The notes under the pieces were generated by a model. That model worked only from the letters and a program-made list of their open reading frames with translations. It had not been told where the DNA came from and ran no database searches. A stretch of 64,000 bases of DNA from Adenophora triphylla var. japonica (lineage: Eukaryota > Streptophyta > Magnoliopsida > Asterales > Campanulaceae). The position numbers and the translations under genes are program-made. Below, in pieces: positions 10,390-20,661 of this stretch. The stretch spans positions 569,001 to 633,000 of the forward strand of contig JAFEMH010000522.1 in the NCBI GenBank assembly GCA_022495995.1, in the 5' to 3' direction. Each line of letters begins with the position of its first letter. Position 1 is the stretch's first letter.

Positions 10390-11270
10390 CCTTCAACCTA
10401 ACGACGAGCTCGAGGAGGTGGTAATCAATCCCCACTTCCCGAGCAAACAGGTTAAGGTTGGGGTGGAAATTCACAGCGAGGAAAGAAGGATACTTATTGA
10501 GTTCCTTAGAGCAAATTGCGATGTGTTCGCTTGGAGGGTGGAAGATATGCAAGGCATCGGCGAGGACGTGATCCTACATAAAATCAACGATGACCCCTCC
10601 TTCAAAAACATTCACCGAGAAATCCGAGATATTTCTCCCCGGAGAAAGAGATTGCCATCAAGGAAGAGGTGGAAAAATTGCTAAAAGCGGGGATAATAAA
10701 GGAGATCTCCTACCCCAAATGGTGGCCAATGTGGTCATGGTTAAGAAATCCGATGGCAAATGGAGGATGTGCGTTGATTTCACCGATCTCAACAAGGCAT
10801 GCCCCAGGTTGTTTCCCTCTTCCTCGCATAGGCAGTTGGTGGATTCTATAGCCGGACACGAGTTCTAAGCTTCATTGATGCCTACTCAGGCTACCATCGA
10901 GATCCGAGATGGCTCACGAAGATGTCCGCTCTGTAGCCTTCATTGCTTTGCGGGCAAGACATCTGCTACACTATGATGCCCTTTGGGCTGAAGAATGCAG
11001 GGAGCCACATATCGGCGCATGGTCAATCTGGTCTTTAAAAACCAACTAGGCAGAAATCGGGAGGCCTACATTGACGACATGGTCATAAAAACTAAGGAAA
11101 ACTCCCACGAGCTCGATGTGGAGGAAACCTTCAAAAACTTGCGCCACAACGGCATGAAGCTAAACCCCCTTAAGTGCGCTTTCGGGGTCAAGGCGGGCAA
11201 GTTCCTCGGATTCATGGTCAACCAAAGAGGGATAGAGGCTAATCCGAGAAAATCCAGGCCCTATTAGACA
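10390..11270 (+). pseudogene. Tat reverse transcriptase, decayed
   Basis: The domain begins with the pre-RT connector (NCDVFAWRVEDMQGIGEDV). It continues as VANVVMVKKSDGKWRMCVDF, TDLNKACP and LVDSIAGHEF. After a gap it resumes at 10995 with NREAYIDDMVIKTKENSHEL, containing the catalytic Y-x-D-D box (YIDD), then LKCAFGVKAGKFLGFMVNQR. These are the standard RT blocks in order. At least four frame changes separate them, for example near 10680, 10860 and 10980. The enzyme would copy element RNA into DNA in the particle. Without repair of these breaks it is dead. Confidence 0.88.
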
Positions 11271-11479
11271 TGAAACCTCCTGCTGCGTGAAGGATGTACA
11301 AAAACTTAATGGTCGCATCACCGCACTTGGCGCTTCATCTCGCGGTCGGCGAGAGAGATGCCTCCCCTTCTTCAAAACTCTCGAAAGGGGAAGAGAGGCG
11401 ATGAATTTACATGGAGCACCGAGTGCCATCGGGCTTTTGAAGAAGTCAAAACATACCTCGGGCGGCCCACCTCTACTCA

Positions 11480-12310
11480 GCGGCCGGTGCCGGAGAAGAG
11501 CTCTTTTTGTATTTAGCGCATTGATCCGCGTAGGCTGCTTTGTTCTTGTAAGGGAGGAGAATAACTCCCAAAAACCAGTTTATTATGTAAGTAAGGCACT
11601 GTCCGCCGTAGAAGGGCGTTATCTTAATATAGAAAAGTTAGCTTACGCCTTGCTTGTATGCTCGAAAATTAAGAGCCTACTTTTACGCACATCCTATAAG
11701 CTGTACTAAGCGAGGCCCCGCTTAGAAAGGTTTTACATAAACCAGAGTCCTCGGGGAGAATGCTAGCTTGGTCTATAGAGCTCACCGAGTTCCGAGATCA
11801 CCTACTCCCCCGAGAAAGACAATCAAAGCGCAGGCCTTAGTTGATTTTGTAGTAGAATCATCATTCAAATTAGCGGACGGCGACCTCGGGAAGAGAAAGC
11901 GAGCGGGAATCGGAGGATGACCCGAAGGCCGAGCACGAAATTGTTCAACCCAGGGAGCGTCCGAGAAGAGGTATGGACTTTATATGTGGACGGCTCCGCG
12001 AGCAAGTTAATCGGTGGAGCGGGCATACTTACGATCGCACCTGCGGGAGAAATTTATGAGGGCCTTAAGATTCAAGTTCGAGGCATCAAACAATCGAGTG
12101 AATATGAAGCGATTATAGCGGGCATGGAATTGGCAAGAGACTTGGGAGTGCGAGAATATTGAGATCAATAGTGACTCTCGGCTCATAGTTAATCAAATTA
12201 GGGGAGTATGATACTATCAACCCAGTACTAGCTCGATCGTGGCCTTGCAAAAACCCTCATCAAAAATTTCACTTACTATGAGCTGAATCAAGTCATGAGA
12301 GAGGACAATG
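11480..12310 (+). pseudogene. Tat RNase H and second (archaeal-type) RNase H domain
   Basis: The first RNase H follows RT: LVREENNSQKPVYYVSKALS and AVEGRYLNIEKLAYALLV (11530-11710). A second RNase H-like domain follows at 11917-12162: VWTLYVDGSASKLIGGAGIL, APAGEIYEGLKIQVRGIKQ, SEYEAIIAGMELARDLGV, with the next catalytic segment (SDSRLIVNQI-like) in a different frame at about 12170. Having two RNase H domains between RT and integrase is the recognised mark of the Tat lineage. Key acidic residues are visible (YVDGS, SEYEA), but frameshifts separate the parts. Confidence 0.82.
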
Positions 12311-12559
12311 TGGAAGCTGACCTCCTCTCAAGAATAACCGAGCAAGAAATTGGTGAGTTGGAGACAAATTGCCAGATTGAATTCACGGAGAGACCTGCTA
12401 TAGATCGAATACGGATAAACAATATTGAGGATCAAGTAAGGGACCGGTGGATGAAATGAAGGATTACATCGAGAAGCAAACCCTCCCAGGGACCCAGTAA
12501 AGGCTAGAGCCATCGAACGGTGTCCGCGAAATACCTCGTCCTCGATGGGGTGCTTTTCG

Positions 12560-13680
12560 GCGATCATTCACCAAGCCTTTACTAAGATGTGTTAAAACTC
12601 ACATGGTCACCAACTTACTCTATGAGGTTCAGCTTGGAAGGAGTTTGTGGCGGACATCCAGTGCTCGCACCCTCTCGGACAAGATCAAATTCCAAGGATT
12701 CTTTTGGCCCACAATGAGAAGGGATGCGCAGCGAGTATGTTAGAAAATGTGATAAGTGCCGAGAGATTTGCGGACATCCCTAGACTACCATCAACGGAAG
12801 CAGACTTTGGTTGTACCATCGTGGCCGTTTGATGCGTGGGGATAGATCTTATTGGACCATTTCCAAGCTGCTAGAGGAAGCATCAAGTATGCGCGTGGTG
12901 GCCGTGGATTATTTTACCAAATGGACGGAAGCAAAGGGCTTGGCCACTATTTACGAGGATAACACTATCGGTTTTGTCCACGACCACATCTATTGTCGAT
13001 TTGGGGTTCCCAGAGCAATAATTTCGAGATAATGGCACCCAATTCTCCGCAAAATTCAACTGTTGAATGTGTGAGAATGAAGGTGCAACACCGTAAGTCC
13101 GCGATTGCCTATCCTCGGGGAAATGGTCAAGGCGAGGCCGCGAACAAGCTAGTCCTAAGCGCCTTAAAGAAAAATTTGGAAGGACGAGGAGGACGTTGGT
13201 TGGGCGAGCTCCGGATCGCATTATGGGTTGTCCGCACCACAATAAGAAATTCAACGGGAGAAACTCCCTTCTCGCTCACGTATGGGTCGAGGCAATGGCT
13301 CCGGTTGAGGTAGCCCTACCCTCGTACAGAGTCACATACTTCGACGAGTCTCAAAAGCGAGGCAAACGGAAGGTGTGACACTGGACGATCTCGAAGAAGA
13401 GAATGCGGGCACATGAAAAAATGGTGAACTACAAACGAAGCGAAGAAGCACCATGATAAAAGAGTAAATAAGAGGAGTTTTTCGGTTGGAGGCTGGGTAC
13501 TCGAAGCGTAGAGGTCAGGGACTCAACCTGGTTTCAACAAGTTGTCCCGAAATGGGAAGGTCCGTATGAGGTCACAAAGATAGTCAAAGAGGGCACCTAC
13601 ATGTGCGACCAAAAGAGGGAGAAGAGCTTAAGCACGCTTGGAATAGCGACCACCTTAAGAGATACTTCTTTTAAAATCTT
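12560..13680 (+). pseudogene. Tat integrase, decayed
   Basis: Integrase inserts the DNA copy into the genome. The zinc-binding N-terminal part is badly broken (12600-12790). The catalytic core is clear: VVAVDYFTKWTEAKGLATIY (first Asp), FVHDHIYCRFGVPRAIIS, then a stop, then the frame with AIAYPRGNGQGEAANKLVLS (third acidic residue, Glu in QGEAANK). C-terminal core: GRWLGELRIALWVVRTTIRN and STGETPFSLTYGS. The chromodomain-like tail region lies at about 13480-13680 (GKWEGPY-like, in pieces). A stop replaces the residues just before the second catalytic Asp. Confidence 0.85.
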
Positions 13681-14799
13681 TGTAATTTTTTGGAAGGAGT
13701 ATAGACTATATATATATAAGGGAGAAGTTATCATCATATTTTGATGCAAAAATCAATTCCCACCGACCTCAAAAGCTAGGGTGGATGCCGCGTGCGGATG
13801 CCGGTGAGTTCAAGAGCCAACATATGAGCTCCTGCTAACGATGCGCAAAGATCTAAGGATCCGCATGCCTATATATGTACAAAGATCCATTACGATCCGT
13901 ACTATGATCGCGGGGAGGACTCTCTCTGCTCGCGTGACACCACCAAAAATAAGTGGATATAGATGAACGTAGGTACAAAGGCCATGATGCCCGTGCCTAC
14001 AGTTCTAGTGGGGACAATGACACAAGTCCGGACCCACTAATTGCGCGAAGGACCTCGTTAGGGCCGTTACTCGCATGCACAGTATGTGACAAAGGCCTAC
14101 ATATAAGCCCGTTCACCGGATCGCCACGAGACCCTCACGAAAAACCCTAGGGAGTTTTGAATAAAGGGTCAAATAAATGAGAACCTCCAATAAGGGGATA
14201 CGGATGCCGGGGTTAAAGGGCCTCTATGCTAAAATATGCTCCTACCTTTACATTTGCGCGGACACTAGCCTCACGGCCACCTTACTGCATGCCCTATGAA
14301 AGTATGCTTGCCTTGGCTACTTTTGACTTACACCACGGCTCGCAAGGTGGGAATAAGTGTAAATGGATGAGAGTGATCAAACTAGTTTAACAAAGCCAAA
14401 TAGGACAAACGAGGTTAAGGCCTCAGAGTTTGCCACAAGGCTAAACAAACGCGATCATAGAAGAATAAGGCTGGCTCTCACAAAAAACCTAAGGGTTTTG
14501 AATAAAGAGTTAGGAAAACTCAAAAAATGCGGGCAAAGGGCCTACTAATCTCTTTGCCGCGAAGGAGAGTATAAAGTTAATTGCAAGTCAAAAGCATTTG
14601 GAAAAAGTGATAGGCAAGAACGCAAGTACTTAGGTGCTCGAAGATTGCCAAACTACTCAAAATAGCCTACGAGACAAGCAATTAAGATAAAAGTACGAGG
14701 CGAGTGGAGAAAAATGCTTCTATTAATGATTAAGGAAGTATTTACAAAATTCCTACACTATTACAAAAGAGATCCTAGTCTATTACAAAAAGAAAAAAC
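13681..14799. other. Post-integrase spacer of the Tat element, no gene seen
   Basis: Non-coding by inspection. It has repeated short pieces such as TGCGGGCAAAGGGCCTAC and CTAAGGGTTTTGAATAAAGAGT versus CCTAGGGAGTTTTGAATAAAGGG (about 14140 and 14490), suggesting an old ~340-bp duplication. No convincing ORF on either strand. Confidence 0.5.
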
Positions 14800-17700
14800 A
14801 AAAAACCTAAGCTCTTGGAGCTTGCCCTTAGGATCTTCGATTGAGGAGTTGGAGAGGGCAAGGTTTGTTCCTGCAGAAGGTCGTGATAGGATCGAGGCGG
14901 CCTCGGTATGGGAGATTGGAGCGGGAGCCTGCCGATGAGGAAAGAGGTCTCCTATGGCGGGCCCACGGGTAGAACGCGGGCAAGGGCATCCCAGAGAGAA
15001 ATAGGGTTCTCCCAAACCTTAGCTCATCCGGATCTGCGATGAGACCAAGAGCGATCACCTGCGCCACAGGGAGGCAAGGAGGCCGCGGCGGACGGCTCAA
15101 GCCTTTCACCTCATCCTCGGACAAGGGAACTAATGCATGCCGGGCAAGCATTCTTCATCGGTAGCAACAACCGAACCAATTACGGCCGGCTCTTGTACGA
15201 GAGAACACTGCAGTGGCCGCAAAATTCCGAATCGTGTCCGGACCCCGACCTCGTCTTGAGCTAGATTTTCGGCGAGAGCCAATCCTTGAATTCACTGGGA
15301 GTTTTTGTACTCCTCCAGCCTCTCACTTGCGAACATCGTCGAGGCGGATTTCCCCTCCGCTTCCATCCTCTTATAGGGGAGCGGCCGGTCGGACGGCTCA
15401 TCCACCTTTTCTCCAAGGCCGAAAGGTCAACCTTGGTGGCCTCCGGCTTGGCCGATAGCTCCTTATTCACTGGGCTCCCACTCGGCTTTGTGCCGCGGAG
15501 CTCGTCCCTACGACCCACTTACCCTCTCCGAGGTCCTTCTCCACCGTGGCGGCGGTCGGAGAAGTCCTTCGAATCGAGACTCCTTCCGTTTGAAGGCATT
15601 GTCCTTTTCCTCCATTAGGGAGTTCAAGGTCCCAATCCTTTCTTGAGCCTCCTCCGGCTCCACGAAGTTTGGCCGCCAAAATGGAAGTTTTGTTATCCAC
15701 TTGGCGGTCGGAGTATCGCGGCTTTCCCTTAGCCGCAAAGACCTTGTTGCCCGCTGCGAGGAAAAGAGAACTAAAAGTTAGAAACCGAGAGGGAAGTATG
15801 GAATCAAAGGAATCGGCTGCTATCTACCTCGGTCGGAAGCAAGGCCTATGTCCCCCACCATGGCCGAGGCATTCTCCTCGACAACTATGTTCTTATAGAA
15901 GTCGGGGAATACAAACGGTTCACCGGCCGATCCCACGGAGGCGTTGGCGGGGTGCGGGCGTAGATGTCCACCCCGATCCACGGCGGGCACCTCGACGGCT
16001 TTTTTCTAATTGCCGGCGTCTCCTCGCGGGTGGTCGGAAGGAGCATTTGGATAGGCTACGAGCAAATTGATCCCCCGATAGGGGGAAGATGAGGAGGTCG
16101 CGGCGGGAGCGATCCACGGTACGGGGAGGAGCATCCCAGGCTTTACGGAGCTTTCTCTGTCCACCCTTCGCTCTCCTTCTCTGTCGCCCCTCTTCCGAGA
16201 ATCCACTTGGTGGCCGGAAGGAATGGTGCGGCCGGGAGAACTAGCTCGGAGAGCATTGGCGGGGAGGTCCCTTGGGAGGTGGAGGAAGGTTCCCCGTCAG
16301 TCGAACGGTTTTGGAGCCGGTCAAAGGCTCCCGGTTTTCCTGGCGACAACGGGAATAGTTTTATCTTTGGTGGAGACTCCCCCCAACTCAGTCTGCCTCT
16401 TCGCGGCAGCCTCCCTATTGGCCTTCATGTTCTTGGCCTTCAGTTGAGCAGCATTCATGGGAGCCATCAAAAATTGTATTCTTCGGGATCTACTGGAGGG
16501 AAGGAGAAATGGTTAGAATGCGGTTCAAAATTCAAAGGAAAAATAAAGGAGCAACGGTTATATAAAAATCGAGACCGATTAGTTCGGGGGATCGCATTCT
16601 GCGCCCGGCATACGGGTTCTACAATGCCTCGGGTGGTAGTGCTCGTGCACCCTCCAATCGGGGTCACGAGGCGGAAGGCTCTATTTCTACTCTGGGGGCA
16701 TAAGGGGCGCCCTCCTACGAGCCGCCGAGTAGATCAAGAGTGGCTCATCCTCAACTATGGAGCCCACATCATAAACGGGCTCCTCCCCGCCGTCCAAATA
16801 GGCGGCCAGGTATTTCTCTAGGAGCACGGCGCGAGCATCGGCAGAGGAAGGGTGCGGATAGCTACTCGCGGCTACCTTCATCGGGACTGAATTTGAGGGT
16901 TTTGAGAAGGGCCATCCAAACCTAGACTCAATGACCGGGATGTCCCTCTCGGTTCCATTGGTCAAATTTATTTGAGGGAGGAGAGAAGGTCAGGGTAGAA
17001 TAATTCCTAGCCTTGAACTCAAAATATTGCGGCCGATCTCGGTTACGGTAGTAAGCATAAAGCCCGGCCGGGGGTAGGTTCATAGCCATGGAATCTGCAG
17101 ACCGCGATAAAGGAGACTATAGCCCTAATGGCATTGGGAGTCAGGTGCATGGGGAGGCAGCTGTTGAACTCCAAGAAAAAGTAGAAGAATGGGTCCAGGG
17201 GCAATCTTAGGCCGTTCTCAAATTGGGCACCATAGAAAACCAAGGCCCTATTGTCCTCGCGGACATCAGCTACTGTCTCTGGCCGCAGTTTGTCCTTATC
17301 CTTCAAATGTACGTGCCCAAGGGTGCGGACACGGAAGGCGTTACGATCAACATTATATACTTCATATATATCCTCCTCCCAATCAATGGTAGCCACTTCC
17401 TTGGCTTTCTTATTTCCGCGGCCACGACCAGGACCAGGGTTCACTTCAGCTGCTGGCCTCTTGCCTTTATTTCGAGCAGGGGCCACCACCTCTGCCTCCT
17501 CCTCAGAGTCAGGGTCAGAAAAGGCATCCACAATATTTGTGGTCTCAGCGGCCTTCTTAGAGGTCCCCGCAGCCCTCCTAAGTTCGACCTTGCGGTCATC
17601 CTCCTCGGCCTCCGTGCTCGTCGAGCCAAAGAGACCAGGTGGCATCACCGCGGGCGCAGGTCACTCCATCCTCATCCTCCCCGCCTACGGTAGTCTCAAA

Positions 17701-18241
17701 ATTCGAGGCTCCGGCTCCTCACTGCTACTCGGTTGATGGGTTCGACTGCAGGCGCGCGGGCACCACATTGGGAAATACAGTCCTCAGGGGCAGAACATCC
17801 AAGGGGTCATTCAGCCTGTGCCGGTGCCGCGCGGCATTGGTTTGATGGGGGTCCATTAGCTCACACTTCTCCCAATCGCTTATACGCTCGGGGGACACGG
17901 ATCGCTCTCCTCACAAGTTCAACGGCGTTCGAGCCTCGATCTCTCTCAGGGGAAACCTGCACAAAACCCCATTACAAAATTTCTTAGCTGCGGTGATCCC
18001 TGACACCGGTACATTACGATTGTAGATGTACTTCCTCTTGGCCTCCCACAACCGGGGTGGGACAAAAGGCCCCCAATCATCTCTCTCACGAAAAACAGAA
18101 ACACCTAAGGGATAGCCTTATCCACCCCAATCCTACCTTCCTAAAGATACCACCAGTCCGTTTACAGACGGCAAAGATATCAGGGGTGGACCCATCTCCT
18201 AGTTCTATGGGACGGCGGGGTCCAAATTCACGAGTGGTCAT
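14800..18241 (-). pseudogene. Antisense gene in the Tat element with Transposase_28-like domain
   Basis: This minus-strand gene lies between integrase and the 3' LTR. A likely start is ATG at 18241 (MTTREFGPRRPIELGDG), about 190 bp downstream of its own TATA box. The best-preserved frame is 17648-17043. It has an acidic, lysine-rich part (FSDPDSEEEAEVVAP, GRGRGNKKAKE), then FYGAQFENGLRLPLDPFFYF, FNSCLPMHLTPNAIRAIVSF and IAVCRFHGYEPTPG. The last segments match the pattern of the 'putative gypsy-type transposon' domain (PF04195) found in plant Tat elements. Pieces at 16965-16687 (KYLAAYLDGGEEPVYD) and coiled-coil-like pieces at 15738-14830 continue it. Frameshifts break the frame. Its role is unknown. 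Extra antisense ORFs are known in plant gypsy elements. Confidence 0.7.
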
Positions 18242-18429
18242 TTCGTTCAAAACCCAGAAAAGAAAAAATAGAAGGAGATGAAGAAGAAAAACACCCAATA
18301 CTTACGAGAGAAGGATTGAGAAAAGGATTCGGAAAGCAGTAGCACAAGGATCGCAGCAAGAATTTTCTCTCTCAAAGGCTCTCTGAAGGTTTGGAAGCGG
18401 TAAAAAGGGTTTGAGGTTTAAGGGTTTGG

Positions 18430-18437
18430 TATTTATA
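18430..18437 (-). promoter_or_regulatory. TATA box of the antisense gene
   Basis: On the minus strand the sequence reads CCTTATAAATACCAAACCC. It is followed within 50-100 bp by a leader (AGAGAGCCTTTGAGAGAG) and a donor-like CTCTCGTAAGTATTGGG at about 18310. These suggest an internal promoter, separate from the LTRs, for the antisense gene. Confidence 0.55.
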
Positions 18438-18790
18438 AGGCCTACCTATACGGGTTAACCCGTTAACCCGTATTAATTAGCCCACAAATCCTACCTCGGA
18501 CCCTGAACCGTCTCCAAACGTTTGAAAATTCAAAAAAATTAAATACCCCTCTGCATTTATTGCCCCCCTTGGGTGAGCGACACGTACCCCCGTACGTACC
18601 ACTACCCGTCTTTTCATCTGCCCAAGGGGCCCACCTGTTAACCGGGAGGCACACCATGCAAGGGACCACGTGTCACTCACTGGTGCCTCCCGAACGTTCC
18701 CATAGGCCCATGGGGCCAATTGAGGCAAACCGAGCTTCTAGTAGCTCCTCACTCAGACCATAAATAATCACACTTGGAGCTAGGGGCCAT

Positions 18791-19630
18791 TGATGAGCCC
18801 GGATCTACTGGACCGGGCCCGCGCTCGGTCTAATCCAAGGAACCAGTGACGTGGCATTTTCTAGATCGCTGGAGGGAAGACCGCGAACAAATAGGCCCTT
18901 GTGGTCAAGACCGTGTCCCTCCTCGCATCGTCCCCATCGAGCACCATTGGGACCCCCTTTCATTTGGATCCGTGCCCGCATGAGTCATGCCCGCATCAAC
19001 CGTGCTCGCGTCATATATCTTTGACCGCGGGCACAACGATTGACTGCGGACACATGCTGCTTCCCGGTTAATGTCAAGCCTTACTGAGCAAGTTAGCTTA
19101 CCGGCTCGACAGCCACTCGCGGCTCCCCATCACGCATTCAATGCGGCTCAGTCCGGCGCCTACTATTCCATTTAATGCAATAAGCCGGCTACACGGCTCA
19201 TGTCCCTTTCGGCCATGTCCACTTGGACACCAATGTTCCCTCCACTGACGGGACCAATTAGGCTGCGGACACGTGTAGCCGGTCAAATACCAAAGTGCCC
19301 CTAGGGCTGATCTCATTGCTTACCTCAACAAGCACCATGACATTGCCTATAAATAGAAGGCCTTTACCCCTTGGGCAAGGTAAGTTCCATATACAATTGA
19401 GTAAGCTCTTTTTACTCTCTAAACCTAAACACACACACACTCCAAAGGTATTCAAAGCCTTATTACTCAGTATTCTTACTCTCACACCCGAGGGCCTGAG
19501 TTGGAGTAACATCCAACTTTGACCTTAACGGTGCTTGTTTGTGTTGTGATCTAGGTACATCAAACCAATAAATATATCCTAGCCAGATATCCTTGAACCG
19601 CTCCTGACCCCAAAAGCTGTGGCGTCATCA
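18791..19630 (+). mobile_element. 3' LTR of the Tat element
   Basis: Starts TGATGAGCCCGG right after a short purine-rich tract (GGAGCTAGGGGCCAT), the likely polypurine tract. It ends GTCATCA followed by the TSD AAATT. TATA box at 19348-19355. Most differences from the 5' copy are single-base indels clustered at about 19035-19150. Confidence 0.93.
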
Positions 19631-20149
19631 AAATTCAATATAACAAAATATATCATCTTATTGTTAACCCAATTTCAAATGACCCAATGATTAAATATTT
19701 CATATTCTTTATATGCATTCTATATATAGACTTACAGTAATATTTTATATAATAACTATAAATACTCTCTCGTACTTTACTTTTATAATCACAACACCAA
19801 TCAAATTACTATTACTTTCACTCATTCTCTCTGTTACTTTAATTTTTATACTCATAACACCTCTCTCCTATCTCGCTTTTCCTTAATCACCGTGCCCAAA
19901 ATGTTAGTCCGAACTGAGGTGGGACGGAGGGAGTATATTAGAATACAGAGATAACTAAAAAACAAAGAGTTTTATGTGCATGAGTCGTAGGACTTCAAAA
20001 TGCTCCACTCAATCATAGCTCTATCTAGTCAAGTAGGTTAAAAATTGTCCAAAACAATATTCATAAAGCAAGTGGATAAAAAGTATGTTATGCAAGTGAT
20101 AGGTTTTTTTTCTAATTATAAATTTTTATGAGTATCAAGTGGTTCAAAA

Positions 20150-20470
20150 CTCTATTAATAGTTAGCAATTATAGTTAATTCTCATAGTTAATAATTATAA
20201 TTAACTATTATAATTAACAATTATTAATTAACTATTATAGAGTTAACTATTATAGTTATCAATTATAGTTAACTATTAATAGTTAACTAATTCAATTAAC
20301 AATTATAGTTAACTATTAATAGTTAACAATTATAATTAACTATTAATAGTTAATCATTGTGATTAACTATTAATAATTAAATATTATTGTTAACTATAAT
20401 AGTTAACTATTATAATTAACTATAATATTAACTATTATAGTTAATTATACTAACTTATAATATTTTACTA
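20150..20470. repeat. AT-rich array of TTAACTAT/ATAGTTAA palindromes
   Basis: About 300 bp built almost only from TAACTATTAATAGTTAAC-type palindromes separated by AATTATA. At least fifteen GTTAAC/TTAACT motifs occur. No coding. It lies inside the Helitron, near the Helitron's 5' end. It would form hairpins or cruciforms. Confidence 0.75.
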
Positions 20471-20661
20471 TTATATACTTATCTAATATAGTAACTAATA
20501 TATATTATCTAATACTATTAGTTAATATTAAAGAATATGAAAAGTCACACATTTAAGGAGTATATGGTGATGTGACTTTACAAATGAAGATCTTTACAAA
20601 AAAATATTCACATGGCATTATCATAGGCCTCCTCACCTACTTTAAATATATATAATATAGA

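Larger units (their letters stand above)
6718..19635 (+). mobile_element. Complete Tat-lineage Ty3/gypsy LTR retrotransposon (12.9 kb)
   Basis: The element spans 6723-19630 and is flanked by a perfect 5-bp duplication AAATT (6718-6722, 19631-19635). LTRs of 830 and 840 bp share the start TGATGAGCCCGGATC and the end GTCATC(A/G). Order inside: primer-binding site, gag, protease, RT, RNase H, second RNase H-like domain, integrase, then about 5 kb with an antisense gene. The second RNase H (LYVDGSAS, SEYEAIIAGMELA) and the pol-integrase order place it in the Tat lineage. Every coding region is broken by frameshifts and stops, so this copy cannot move by itself. It sits inside the Helitron. Confidence 0.95.
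6376..20661 (-). mobile_element. Non-autonomous Helitron, interrupted by a Tat element
   Basis: On the minus strand the 5' end at 20661 reads A|TCTATATTATATATATTTAAAG, matching the TC start typical of plant Helitrons. The 3' end at 6376 is CTAG|T, preceded by a perfect hairpin CCGTGC-GTA-GCACGG (6388-6402) and an 8-nt spacer. The insertion is between A and T with no target duplication, as expected. Without the nested LTR element and its TSD the Helitron is about 1.37 kb. No Rep/helicase coding is present. It contains an AT-rich palindromic array (20150-20470) and a lone Stowaway-like end GGGACGGAGGGAG (19921-19933). The call rests on three matching terminal features seen directly. Confidence 0.8.

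Noticed and set aside
16207..16821. A 204-codon plus-strand ORF in the Tat element
   Set aside because: It is a shadow of the antisense gene on the opposite strand. The minus strand has recognisable pieces here and the plus frame has none.
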